A stretch of DNA of 64,000 bases from Plasmodiophora brassicae (lineage: Eukaryota > Endomyxa > Phytomyxea > Plasmodiophorida > Plasmodiophoridae), in the NCBI GenBank assembly GCA_039704465.1, contig JASFAU010000001.1, positions 682,001-746,000 of the forward strand, written 5' to 3'. The position numbers and the translations under genes are program-made. Every line of letters begins with the position of its first letter. The stretch's first letter is position 1. Under the pieces are notes generated by a model. It searched no databases. It saw only the letters and a list, made by a program, of their open reading frames with translations, and had not been told where the DNA came from. Positions 1 through 9,822 of this stretch are shown here, piece by piece.

Positions 1-136
1 TAGTGCCCCCTGATCCGCAGGCTATGTTCTTCCCCTGTTTACCATAAAATGCCAGTATCGACGGTTCCTTCCATGTGGGTCGTGACAGGGCACCACGACG
101 GCACGTACCTTGCCAGGTGCGGCTTCCTCCCTCCCG

Positions 137-1096
137 ATGTGCACCATACCGTGCCAGGGGGGTGCGTCGCTGTCGCACTCCGCATCATCGCGCCGGCGCA
201 GCATGTGGAGGGCGACACCTTGCCGCCGGTTCCTATCGACCAGCGGCGTACTGCCCATCGCCGATGGCATTAAACAGGTATGGCCCGGGGTCCGGCGTGC
301 TGACCGGATGGCACCGACCGTCTGTCGCTGACCGGGCACCCCAGGTCAAGCACTGCGACGTGTCCTGCGCGCCGCAAACCATCAACGTCGCCATCCGCCT
401 CAACGTCGATCCTCGCAAGCCCAACCAAAGTAGGAGATCAGCGGGCGCGCGCCCACCGCCTGTCGTAATGCGCTGATCGGTGTGCGGTAGGCGTTCGTGG
501 ATCGGCCGTCCTGCCCGTATCGCTGGGTAAAACGTTTCGCGTTGCCGTGTTCGCTCGTGGCGATCAGGCGGAAGCGGCGCGCGAGGCCGGGGCCGACCTC
601 GTCGGCGACGCCGATCTGATCGAGCAGATCTCCGGAGGGACCATCGATTTCGATCGGTGCCTGGCCACGCCCGACATGGTCGGCATGGTCGGTCGCGTCG
701 CCCGGATCCTGGGCCCACGTGGCCTGATGCCGTCGGTGAAATCCGGCACGGTCGCCACCGATATCGCTGCTGCCGTCCGGAACGCCAAGCAGGGCCAGGT
801 CCAGTTCCGGGCCGACAAGGGTGGCGTCGTGCACGCCCCAGTTGCCCAGACGTCGTTCACCGAGGGCGATATCGAGAAGAACCTCTTGTACGTCGGCCGT
901 GACGACGGCTTGCATTGCCACTGACTGCCGTCTATCGTGGGGCAGGCACTTCATCCAAGTCGTCCAGGATGCGAAACCGTCCGGCGCCAAGGGCACCTAC
1001 ATCAAGGGCGCCTACATGGCATCAACGCGCGGCCGCTCCGTCGAATTCGACGTTGCGAACCCGCCCTTCACAATGAAACGTACACGACAGCGGTAG
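137..1096 (+). CDS. MRPL1: Mitochondrial-type ribosomal protein uL1
   Basis: Large-subunit L1-stalk protein of the bacterial/mitochondrial L1 family, which binds 23S-type rRNA near the tRNA exit site. Four exons fit: 137-277, 345-429, 491-887 and 946-1096 (257 aa). The introns (67, 61, 58 bp) start GT, end AG and restore one continuous L1 frame. Visible family blocks are INVAIRLNVDPRKPNQS, VRGSAVLP, GKTFRVAVF, the LGPRGLMPSVKSGTV loop and AKGTYIK near the end. The spacing between the IADGIK helix and INVAI matches bacterial L1. The first 45 or so residues are Ser/Arg-rich with almost no acids, as in a mitochondrial presequence, which supports ATG 137, the first ATG in that frame. The family call is firm; junctions rest on remembered family sequence. 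Confidence 0.88.
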
Positions 1097-1454
1097 GCGT
1101 CGCGTACGGGAACCGCCTGTTCCGGCAGCAGCGGCATTGACGATCGGGATGATGGTCCGCCTGTCTATCACATGAGTACATGATGCGTCGTGAGACACAG
1201 AGCCCGACCGCTTCCATGTTCGTCCACCACTGCATCCGCACGATAGTGCACGATGCGTCGTGGGCACTGACGACATCGCCCTATCGACGATCGTCCGTAA
1301 CATGTATCGGAACCAATTGGTGGGCTGAGACGTATCCGGCGTCCAGCCCAGGATGACAAGGGGGGATATGACAAGGGGACAGCCCGAATGCGTCCGTTAT
1401 TTTATTGTCGGTATAGGCGACGCTGGTGATGGAGAGCCAGGTTCCACACAGCAA
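1097..1454. other. Intergenic, no gene seen
   Basis: Space between the uL1 stop and the convergent end of the peroxisomal enzyme gene. Short open frames here have no recognisable protein character. It should hold the 3' regions of both genes. Confidence 0.6.
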
Positions 1455-3927
1455 CTACAGCTTGGATTTGCCCTTGCTCGACTTGGACTTGGCCGCCCAG
1501 TACGCCGCGACCGTCGTCTTCTGTTCAACCAACTGCACCAGCAGTTTCGACGGTTTCCAGTGTGACACGTTCCTGGGATTCGTGTCAACCTGCAGGAACC
1601 TGTCCAGCGCACACGACAGACGTACCTGTGGATGCTGCTGTACTTGTTCAGGCCCGCCAGAACCGTTCCGAGGCCGATCTCGTCGGCGTAGTACATCGGC
1701 CCGCCACGGTAGGCGGGCCAGCCGTACCCGTAGACCCAGACGATATCGATGTCGGATGGTTTCAGGGCGATGCCCTCCTCCAGGCACCGGAATCCCTCAT
1801 TGATCAGCGGGTAGACGCAGCGCTCGAGGATCTCCTCGTCCGAAATATTCGATCGCTGCGGGATGTCCGCCTCCTTACGATACGCAGCGATCATGGCGCT
1901 GACCTCCGCCGATGGACCGCGCTTGCGACCCGGGCCGTAGTCGTACCATCCCTTGCCGACCTTCATGCCCAGGCGGCCCATGTCGCAGAGCCGATCCCCA
2001 AGGGCGCCGTGGTACCGTTCGCCTTTCGGGCGCGTCTTCGGATCCAGCAACCCCAGCGACTTGCGAATCTTCAGGGGAATGTCGTTGCCGGCCAGGTCTC
2101 CCATCGAGAACGGGCCCATCGGCATGCCGAACTTGAACAGGACGCCGTCCACCTGCACAGCGTCGCCCGTTTCAACAAACGCAACAGCATCGGATGCGCA
2201 ACAGGTGAGTGACCTGGCCGACCGCCGCGCCTTCCTCGACTAGGTAGGCCGCCTCGCGGCCGTACGGCTCCAGCAGACGATTGCCAACGAAGCCGAAGCA
2301 GTTGCCCACCAGAACGCCGACTTTCTTGATTTGTTTGCCCATCTGCATGACGGTGGCGATGGCCACCTCGGACGACGCCGACCCGCGAACGTTCTCCAGC
2401 AGTTTCATCTTGTTGGCTGGCGAGAAGAAGTGGGCCCCAACGACGGAGGCCGGCCGCGACGTCACGTTGGCGATCTCGTCGATCGACAGCGTCGACGTGT
2501 TCGTGCAGAGAACGGCGGACGGCTTGCAGACCTCGTCGAGGCGTTTCAGCACGGCCTTCTTGATGCTCATCTCCTCGAAGACGGCCTCGATGACGACGTC
2601 GCAGTCGGCTAGAGCCGCGTAGTCCAACGAGGGCGTCAGCAGCGACACGTACTTCTGCATGGTCGCCGCCGGCAGGCGCCGCCTCGACACCGCCGACTGA
2701 TAGTTCGACTTGATGACGGCGATGCCCTTGTCAAGGAACTCCTGCTTGGCATCGACCAGGACGACGGGAACGCCGACCTACGAACCTGTCGGTCACGACC
2801 TACAAACAAGCGGCGTACAGAGCAGATTGGCATGCCTCGATGAAGCACATGGCTATACCGCCGCCCATGGTTCCCGCCCCGATAATGCCGACCTTCTTGA
2901 CCTTGATCGCCTTGCGCATGTCGACACCGGGCACCAGACTGACGGCGCGCTGCGCGAAGAACACGTGCTGCTGGGCACGCGACTGGCTGCCCAGGAGCAG
3001 TTGCTTGAATACTGTGGCGTGGTCAACCCAGTCAGTTCGGCGCTCTCGACCGTGGTCCATCATTGCGATTCGTACTCTTGGATTCGGCCTGCAGGCCGGC
3101 CTTGAAGTTGGGCAGCGTGGCGGCAGCCTCGACGGCCGCAATGCACTGCTGTGGGGCAAGGAACCCGCGCGCCGCCCTGGCCGCCATGGCGCGAGCACCA
3201 TCCCAGACCGACGACGGCATGGTCGGGACGACGGGCCAGGCACTGACGCGTCGCGATGCAACGTCGATCTTGGAGTCGCGCGCAATGACAATGGCGGCAC
3301 GCAGCAGGTCGTCGCGGGTCTTGCCCTGGACGACATGGTCGATCAGCCCCTTCTTGAGCGCGACAGGTGCCGGCAGCATGCGCCCTGTTGTGATCATGGG
3401 CAGCGCGTCCGGAACGCCAATCAGACGCGGCAGGCGCTGTGTGCCGCCGGCGCCCGGGCACAGGCCCAACTGCACCTCTGGCAAGCCGAACTTGGCCGTC
3501 GGCAGCGCCACACGCAGATGGCAAGCCAGGGCGACTTCCAGGCCGCCACCCAGCGCCGTACCGTGGACGGCGGCAACGACCAGCTTCGGCGACGCTTCGA
3601 TCAGGTTGGGCGTCACGTTCAGGTCGACGTCACTTCCAGATTTCAGGGCTGCAGTAATCCGAATCAGGCCCAGGTTTGCCCATTCTCGTACGTGTTCGTA
3701 CCCTTGACAAGGGCGGGGAACTCGCTGATGTCGGCCCCAGCTGGGAACGTCGACCCGGCGCCGCAGATGACAATGGCGCGAACAGCGGGGTCGGCGTTGG
3801 CGCGCTGGACAGCGGCGGCCAGGTCGGCGAAGACGCGCGACGACAGCGCATTGACGGGCGGGTTCGTCACGGAGAGCACGGCGACGCCGTCCCGGACGGC
3901 ATAGTCGACAGACGCACCGACGGCCAT
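1455..3927 (-). CDS. EHHADH: Peroxisomal multifunctional enzyme type 1 (enoyl-CoA hydratase / 3-hydroxyacyl-CoA dehydrogenase)
   Basis: Catalyses the hydration and NAD-dependent dehydrogenation steps of peroxisomal beta-oxidation. Six exons: 3927-3702, 3648-3076, 3011-2836, 2777-2214, 2152-1626 and 1572-1455, giving 727 aa, close to the usual size of this family. The N-terminal crotonase fold shows the [16 protein letters not shown] oxyanion-hole region and [17 protein letters not shown]. The NAD-binding motif is [16 protein letters not shown], followed by [17 protein letters not shown] and two C-terminal dehydrogenase domains ([28 protein letters not shown]). The last three residues are SKL, a PTS1 peroxisomal signal. 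Four introns are GT-AG (53, 64, 61, 53 bp). The third, 2778-2835, appears to use a GC donor, because only that choice gives the expected spacing. Start: the ATG just before the crotonase domain. Confidence 0.9.
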
Positions 3928-4423
3928 GACGTTGACGGCGAACGCGCAAAGGGGGGGCACTGCCGAGCGACGTCCCCGCCACGTTTTGGGGGGCGGCAAA
4001 GTGCGGCGTCGCCGGCGGCGGGACCACTCCACCGGGCCATCACTGTCGGGCTGCAAAACAGGTCCGTCGCCGCGCTGGGGGCACCCGTCGACGGCCGCCG
4101 GCCCGCGACTGTGCAGACCTCGACCACAAGGACGGCCAGGATTGGCGCAGGCCTCGCTCCTGCAGATCCGCATTGTGGTCACCGCTGGCATCAACGCGAT
4201 CAAGCGCGCGGAACGACGCGAGGAATGGCTGTGGACCAGATTGCCATTGCCAGGCAATTGCAATGAGAGTGTTGACCGTGCCTGAGCTCTCCGTCTCATG
4301 CGGAGACGTCTAACTCCAACGTCGTCGTCGGTCGGAAAGGGGAGGCCCCCGGTGTACTATTCCGGGAGCGCGCCGCGTGTGCGTGATGACGCCGGCGAGG
4401 TGAAGCGCCAGCGGTGCGGTGTG
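3928..4423. other. Divergent promoter region
   Basis: About 500 bp between the start of the peroxisomal enzyme (minus) and the next gene (plus). A minus-strand frame stays open through part of it, but it is Arg/Pro-rich and lacks family features, so I read the stretch as shared upstream sequence. Confidence 0.45.
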
Positions 4424-5016
4424 ATGGCAGACGACGAGGATGCATCGTGGCGCGCCTTGTCGGCCCGCCTTGCAGAGCTTCAGTCGGGCAACAGTATACA
4501 TGAGCGTCTTCAGGGTTTGCGCGCGCCCGGCCCCGCTCCTGTCCGCCCCGAAGAACGGGACCGCCGTCTGCGGGCTCTAGGTGTGTACAACCCGCGCGGT
4601 CTAACGTGTCATTACGATCGGTAACGTTTATCGAGGTAGGCGTCCTCAGCGCTGAAGCTGTAAACGCCGCGCCGATCGCGACATCCGCTCATGATTGCAA
4701 CAACAACAACAACAACAGCAGCAGCAGTGGCAACGTCGACGACCTACTACGCTCGGTTGCGGACGACCTTGCGCTGTCGAGCGGTCACGCGAATGACGTG
4801 CGGGCTCGTATGACTTCGCCAGTCATCCCCGAAGACAACCAGGTTGAACGCCTGATGGCGTCATTAGCTATGGACCCCGCGACGGCCAGCCCGGACCTGG
4901 CCCCCGACTCCGACGACATCAGTACGACCGACGACGATGAGGACGACGACAACAGCGCCGTTGCGCAAATCATCTCCCAGGTCAATGACGACGTGCGGTT
5001 AAACAACGAACGGTGA
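4424..5016 (+). CDS. Small acidic protein with repeated (E/A)RL..L motifs, possibly ANCHR-like
   Basis: Two exons, 4424-4580 and 4640-5016, with a 59-bp intron carrying a ctaac branch-like site, give 177 aa. The N-terminal half has repeated helical motifs (LSARLAELQ, IHERLQGLR, RDRRLRALG), and VERLMASLAMD comes later. These recall the MIM1-type motifs of the abscission regulator ANCHR/ZFYVE19, but no FYVE zinc finger is present, so this is only a resemblance. The middle has a run of six Asn then four Ser, encoded by aac and agc repeats. A highly acidic stretch (DDDEDDDN) lies near the C-terminus. It ends about 220 bp before the likely CENP-C start on the same strand. Confidence 0.5.
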
Positions 5017-5237
5017 TTTATATCATACTGTGCACTCGGCTGCTATGTTCCCCGCGCCTCTTGTTGTTCCAATTGCTGCAGCAGCACCAAAAAAGTAGTG
5101 GCGAGCGCGCGCGCGCGCCACACTGCAGCAGTCGACAGCGGTCGCTGCTTTTTTTGTCGGAGGGCGCAAAAAAGTCGCGCCGGCGTCGGCCTCGTGGGGC
5201 GTCCGATTTGAACGGAGCTGGTCGGGGACCGGCGACG

Positions 5238-6689
5238 ATGCCGCGACTGGCCGGGGAGGCTGGCCCCGTCGTCAGCCGGCGGGACCGTCCCGAGAACAAG
5301 GCCTTGAAACGGGTCGGAACGGGTCGCGAGCCGACCCAGCGTCTGTTCTCGCTGACCGGGCGGCACACGGGCCTGAAACTGCCGATGAACACGACGAAGG
5401 ACGTGCACGGCTTCGACGATGTCACTAAGACGTGGCCGGCCGACGACGATGACGACGAGGAGAACGTTGCACCCGTCACGGGCCCGCGCCGTCTGAGTGC
5501 CCTCTTCCCGGCGTCGCCCGCATCGACGGCGCTCACGTCGCAGGACCCGCCGTCCCCAATCGTCAAACGTTTATCGTTCGAGAGGCCCGTTGATTCCCCG
5601 CCTCTGCATAACGATTCACCTTTCGACGACGACTACGATGATCATGCACCCGCCGACGACGATGACAATGAGGAGTCGGCGCCCGCCAGCCCGATCCTGG
5701 CGCCGTCGCCTGTGAAACCACCGCCACGTCGTCGCTCGTCGCTCGCCCCAACCTCGGCAAAGCCGTCGAAGGAAACGTCGTCGGTTGCCGCTGTCAAACG
5801 TAAGTCCCCGCCGACGGCGTCGTCATGCGGCAGCAGTGTCGCCAAGAAGAAGTCGACGGATGCCAGCACCAGGAAGAGGAAGCGATCGCGGAGGGCCACG
5901 CTGGCGCTCGTTGATGAGGCGAAACGGACGGGCCTCGTCACGGCCGATGACGACCATGACGATGACGGGCCTCGTCGCAGTGGTCGTACGCGGGTGAATC
6001 CTTTGAAGTACTACGAGGGCGAAACGCTGAATTACGTCCGGGGCCCGCACGGGTTGCCCACGGTCGATAAGTCGTGTGCCGTGATCAAGTTCGCTCCGAC
6101 GCCGCCACATAAACCGCCTGTCAAGCGCCGAGCGCCCAAGCGCTCACGTACCATGAAACGAACATCTGGGTCCAGGGTTGGTCGGGGTCCGATTGCGCGT
6201 GCTGCCCAATGCCTAATGCTCTGGTTGCCGACTCAGGCGGATGACGAAGAGAGCGATGAGGAAGCGATGGTGGCGCTGCGAGGCGAGTCGTGGATCCTGG
6301 ATGCTCGGGGCAAGGAGCGCAAGCGCCACGTGGCTGCGCGTGCATCGGACCACGAGATGATTCGGATGCAGATGACCGTGCCGACGGGCGTCAAACCGCA
6401 GCGTGCGGAACTGGTTCCGACTGCCTGCAAGCTGTTCGACTACGATGGCATGTCGGCCGGTGTTATTGAGATCCCCGCGCAAGGCGTCAAGTACAAGGAG
6501 CTGTCGGGCGGGCCCGAGGTGTTCCACGTGACGCACGGCGAAAGGAATGCCATCTTCGTGACGGTGCACACGACCGAGTTCCAGCTCAGCCCGGGCGACA
6601 CGTTCTGCGTCCCGGCCCGCAACTCCTACTCCATCCGCAACACATCGCGAACCAAACTGGCGCGTCTCTTCTTCACGACGTACACATGA
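5238..6689 (+). CDS. CENPC: Centromere protein C (CENP-C/Mif2) with C-terminal cupin domain
   Basis: Inner kinetochore scaffold that links centromeric nucleosomes to the outer kinetochore. The diagnostic CENP-C motif is RRSGRTRVNPLKYYEGETL, near residue 250. The C-terminal 130 or so residues form a Mif2-type cupin dimerisation domain (KLFDYDGMSAGVIEIPAQG, ending PARNSYSIRNTSRTKLARLFFTTY). The N-terminal half is disordered, basic and acidic in turns, with poly-Asp patches. The frame is open further upstream but has no ATG; 5238 is the first in-frame ATG. The segment 6178-6237 (60 bp) begins GT, ends AG, carries cctaat and has no stop, so it may be a frame-preserving intron; the protein is 483 aa with it or 463 aa without it. 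Confidence 0.87.
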   Translation: MPRLAGEAGPVVSRRDRPENKALKRVGTGREPTQRLFSLTGRHTGLKLPMNTTKDVHGFDDVTKTWPADDDDDEENVAPVTGPRRLSALFPASPASTALTSQDPPSPIVKRLSFERPVDSPPLHNDSPFDDDYDDHAPADDDDNEESAPASPILAPSPVKPPPRRRSSLAPTSAKPSKETSSVAAVKRKSPPTASSCGSSVAKKKSTDASTRKRKRSRRATLALVDEAKRTGLVTADDDHDDDGPRRSGRTRVNPLKYYEGETLNYVRGPHGLPTVDKSCAVIKFAPTPPHKPPVKRRAPKRSRTMKRTSGSRVGRGPIARAAQCLMLWLPTQADDEESDEEAMVALRGESWILDARGKERKRHVAARASDHEMIRMQMTVPTGVKPQRAELVPTACKLFDYDGMSAGVIEIPAQGVKYKELSGGPEVFHVTHGERNAIFVTVHTTEFQLSPGDTFCVPARNSYSIRNTSRTKLARLFFTTYT

Positions 6690-7010
6690 TGTTCACACTC
6701 GGCTTGTTATTACACATGAATCGTGGTACGCGCGTGTCGTTGCAGGTCGTCGGATAGGACGCTGTCGTGCCTAGACGGTCCTAGCTGGTCATCCCTGCGG
6801 CCGCCTTCAAGTACAAAATACCTGGGAGGCAGTACACTGATCAGTACCGATCGCTACGAACCACCGGCCGACATCGCATGGCTTACATCCGCCGACTAAC
6901 GCAGCGCAGAGCACGCAGAGACAGCACCCGCCGTCTTCCTTCTCCGGCCTGTTGACGACGTCCAGCGGTCAGTAATGGTGTTGGGCCCGGACAGACGGTC
7001 TGCGACAACG
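6690..7010. other. Intergenic, no gene seen
   Basis: Space between the convergent ends of CENP-C (plus) and the PPxY protein (minus). No coding pattern or RNA gene recognised. Confidence 0.6.
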
Positions 7011-7277
7011 TTACTCGTCTTTGCCCTTGTACGGAGGCGGTGACGCGGGTGACGTTTGTGGCGCAGGTTGAGCCATGGGCTGGTGTTGCATCATGACCTG
7101 CGGCTGTGCCATCATCATCTGCGGCTGTTGTGCATAGACCATCGTCTGCGGCATGCCACCCTGCATGTACATGGCAGGAGGTGCCTGGACGAGCTGCGGC
7201 CCCGTGGCCACTGTCGCGAACCCGACTTGGTGGTACGTCCCATCGGGCCCTTGCTGGTACACGGGCTGCTGCTGCAT
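7011..7277 (-). CDS. Small Gln/Met/Pro-rich protein with PPPY motif
   Basis: An 88-aa open frame from ATG 7277. Composition is low complexity: VYQQGPDGTYHQVG, then repeats of Q, M and P (MVYAQQPQMMMAQPQVMM), ending PPPYKGKDE. A PPxY motif is a known ligand for WW domains. The frame is open upstream for about 25 codons without another ATG, so a further 5' exon is possible. It is divergent from the membrane protein at 7645, which also has a proline-rich tail with PPAY. I do not recognise the family; it could be the tail of a larger spliced protein. Confidence 0.42.
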   Translation of the reverse strand: MQQQPVYQQGPDGTYHQVGFATVATGPQLVQAPPAMYMQGGMPQTMVYAQQPQMMMAQPQVMMQHQPMAQPAPQTSPASPPPYKGKDE

Positions 7278-7489
7278 GGCCCGCCCGGGACTGTCGGATC
7301 CGGACCCAACTGGGACGTCGCCAACGGTCGCCGGACCACGACTAGTACCGAATGCCGAGCGGACTCATCATTACTGTGTGACGAGGTATAGGTCATCGTG
7401 ACGGTAGGCCGGCTGTATACCTTCTGTGCCGTCAGGACTCAGTGTCCGATGATTGATGCCCACTCTTGCCGGCTGTCTGTCCACAGGCG

Positions 7490-7550
7490 CAGGGTCCAAA
7501 AAAAGTCCGCCGCCGAAACTGCGTTCGCGTAGTGGCGGCTTTTTGTCGAC
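7490..7550. promoter_or_regulatory. Inverted repeat bounded by A and T tracts
   Basis: A run of A followed by gtccgccgcc is mirrored about 25 bp later by ggcggc followed by a T run, giving a potential stem with one bulge. It lies in the divergent region between 7277 and 7645. Related A-tract and T-tract blocks occur at 5089-5175 upstream of CENP-C. A promoter role is inference only. Confidence 0.3.
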
Positions 7551-7644
7551 GGGTTACACTTTCTATTACTGTCAGTGTTGTTGTTGATTCGGGTGGCTGG
7601 CCGAACTTGTAGTGGGCCAACCCGCCGACGTCGACCGACCCGCC

Positions 7645-8286
7645 ATGTGCCTGCTCCCGATGGGCGGTGGCGCCCCGCAGCTCCTGATCAGCCCGTCGGA
7701 TCGCGCCAAGCTCCTGGCGCAGCGCCTGCGCGTGGTCATCCCCGTCCATATCGTCGTCCTGATTGTCACCTGTTTCGCCGGCGATATCCTGTACAGCCTG
7801 ATCACGATGGCGGTCTCCCTGTGCGCCTTCTTCGCCATCCGCAACCCGGAGGGATACGAGGTCCAGAAACTGCCCTGCTACACGTTGATCAGTGCTATCC
7901 AGGTGTTCACGTCGATCGTCAACACCGCCTTGGCGGGGGTCGGTGCGGCTCCGTTCGATAAGGCGGCCCAGTCGACCATATCGCTGGCCCTGGTCGTCTT
8001 CCCACTCAGCGTCATTGTCGGCACGGCCGCCGCCTTCATCAGCAACCAGCTGTACGACGAGCTGCGACACCTGTTCGGCGTCAACGGCCTGTCGAGTGTC
8101 TTCATGGGCGGCGACGACGGCCCCGGCGGTGGCAACTCCGGCATGTTCCAACAACAGCAACAGGCGCAAGCGTACCCGGCGCCGGGACCCAGCGAACCGC
8201 CAGCGTACCAGCCGAGGGGCGGCGCCGCCCCGCCTGGATTCAAGCCCTTCTCCGGCCAAGGGCACCGTCTGGATGGCAAGAAGTAA
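7645..8286 (+). CDS. Multi-pass membrane protein with proline/glutamine-rich tail
   Basis: A 213-aa single-exon frame. Hydrophobic segments: one long stretch near residues 33-65 (VVIPVHIVVLIVTCF... through CAFFAIR, perhaps two helices), one near 78-100 (LISAIQVFTSIVNTALAGVG) and one near 110-135 (ISLALVVFPLSVIVGTAAAFI). The C-terminal 75 residues are Gly/Gln/Pro-rich with five consecutive Gln, PPAY and APPGF, and end in basic residues. ATG 7645 is the first in-frame ATG; 7660 is an alternative. The layout recalls small tetraspan proteins of the SCAMP/Yip/PRA1 type but no signature is clear, so the family is left open. Confidence 0.6.
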   Translation: MCLLPMGGGAPQLLISPSDRAKLLAQRLRVVIPVHIVVLIVTCFAGDILYSLITMAVSLCAFFAIRNPEGYEVQKLPCYTLISAIQVFTSIVNTALAGVGAAPFDKAAQSTISLALVVFPLSVIVGTAAAFISNQLYDELRHLFGVNGLSSVFMGGDDGPGGGNSGMFQQQQQAQAYPAPGPSEPPAYQPRGGAAPPGFKPFSGQGHRLDGKK

Positions 8287-8547
8287 CGCGCTTCACCAAC
8301 GACCGGTGCCTGCCATCCGTCCATGCCCTGTATGAACTCCCTGGCTGTGAAGGTAGTAAAGTATTCGTATCATAGAGGCCCGTCACGGCCACACCGGCGG
8401 CACAGACAGCGTCGCATCGGGTCGGCAATTGTCCGCTGCGGACCGAAATAGCGGCACCGACCACCTTCTGCAGTACACCTGGGACGTCGGTTGCCGAGCG
8501 TCCCCCGCCCGGAGTCCGATTCGGCGACCGGTTGTTTGTCGGACGAC

Positions 8548-9190
8548 ATGAGCGCACGCGTGCAGGCGGGTGCCGATCGGCGCATCATGGTCTGCCTGGA
8601 CCAGTCGCCGTCGTCGGCGTGGGCGTGGTCCTGGGCGCGCGACAACATCGTGCAACGGGGCGACACGATCGTCCTGGCCACCGTGGCCTGCATCGACGAA
8701 GCCAACCTGCCGGACGGCACGTACTACGGCGACGAGATGGGCGTCCCCGGCGTATTCGACCAGGAGGCCGTGCAGAAGGAACGCCAGTCGGCCATGGAGT
8801 TGGCGGAACAGTACGTGTCTGATTCGTTCGGCCCGCGTTCGAAGCGAGCACGTGACGGCCCGCGATCGCCGCAGGTTTATCAATGGGCAGCTGTCGGATT
8901 GCAAGGAATGGGGAGACCGGCTGGGCCTGCACATTGAAGGGCGTGTGTACACGCAGTCGGGGTCGGTGGGCGCTACGATTATCCATCAGATCGAGCAGGC
9001 CGACTGCCCGTTCAGCATGGTGGTGTGCGGGTCGCGCGGCCTGGGCACCATCAAGCGCGCCATGCTGTCGGCCATTGGCCTGGGGTCCACCTCGGACCAC
9101 CTGTGCCACCACCTGAACGTCCCCGTGGTCGTTGTCCGCCAGGGACAGGGGCACGAGGCACCCCAGCAGGCCAGCGACAAGTCCGCCTAA
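8548..9190 (+). CDS. Universal stress protein family (UspA-like)
   Basis: ATP-binding USP-fold protein. Exons 8548-8810 and 8875-9190, with a 64-bp intron (gtacgt..cag) whose removal joins ELAEQ to FINGQLSDCKEWGDRLGL, give 192 aa. The N-terminal strand and loop are RRIMVCLDQSPSSAWAWSWA. The C-terminal nucleotide-binding signature is VCGSRGLGTIKRAMLSAIGLGSTSDHL (split here as VCGSRGLGTIK and GLGSTSDHL), followed by NVPVVVVR. Proteins of this type act as cytosolic stress or nucleotide sensors; the specific role here is unknown. A short N-terminal extension precedes the fold. Confidence 0.85.
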
Positions 9191-9493
9191 TCGACCATGG
9201 TCGTCATCGTCAGTCGATACACGTCGCAGTCCAGGGGGTGTCTGCACCGCGTTGAACATCTACAATCATCCCTGGGAGCCAACGTAACAGCAGATTCCGG
9301 GGTAGAGCCTTGACTCACGTCAATATTGAGCTTGCCAGCCCCGGGCCAGGTCGTCCGGGGGAGGGGCGATGGCGTCCGATTCTTAGAGCGCCCCTGTTCC
9401 GATTCGTCGACGGACTGGTGCCTCACCCAGTGCCGCGTCAACCCGCCAGAATCCAACGCTGGTCACGATGTCGCAACGTGTTTACTCTTGTTA
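9191..9493. other. Intergenic, no gene seen
   Basis: Between the convergent ends of the USP gene and Rtf1. No conserved frame or RNA recognised. Confidence 0.55.
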
Positions 9494-9789
9494 TTATTCA
9501 AGGCCGCGTTTCTGTCTCCATTCGCGCAGCGATAGCGTCTGGGTGAATTGCCGACGATCGGCGAACGGGAGCGGGCACAGGAACGCGCATGGGTGCAGAT
9601 CGGCATATGATCGTCGCCCGGTGCCCTTACTGGGCGCCGTCACGTCAATCTGCAGCGGGAACGCATGCGCCCGCATCAGAGCACGAAGCGCAGGCGTCAT
9701 GACGACAGGCTGAAGCTTCGATGTGGACGCAGGCGCCGCCATGTCATCCAGATCGTCCATCGACGTGCGCCGAGAACGTGCCGCCTCAC

Positions 9790-9822
<33 letters not shown>

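Noticed and set aside
7432..8265. 277-codon minus-strand ORF
   Set aside because: Antisense to the membrane protein, whose hydrophobic segments and ATG context are far more natural.
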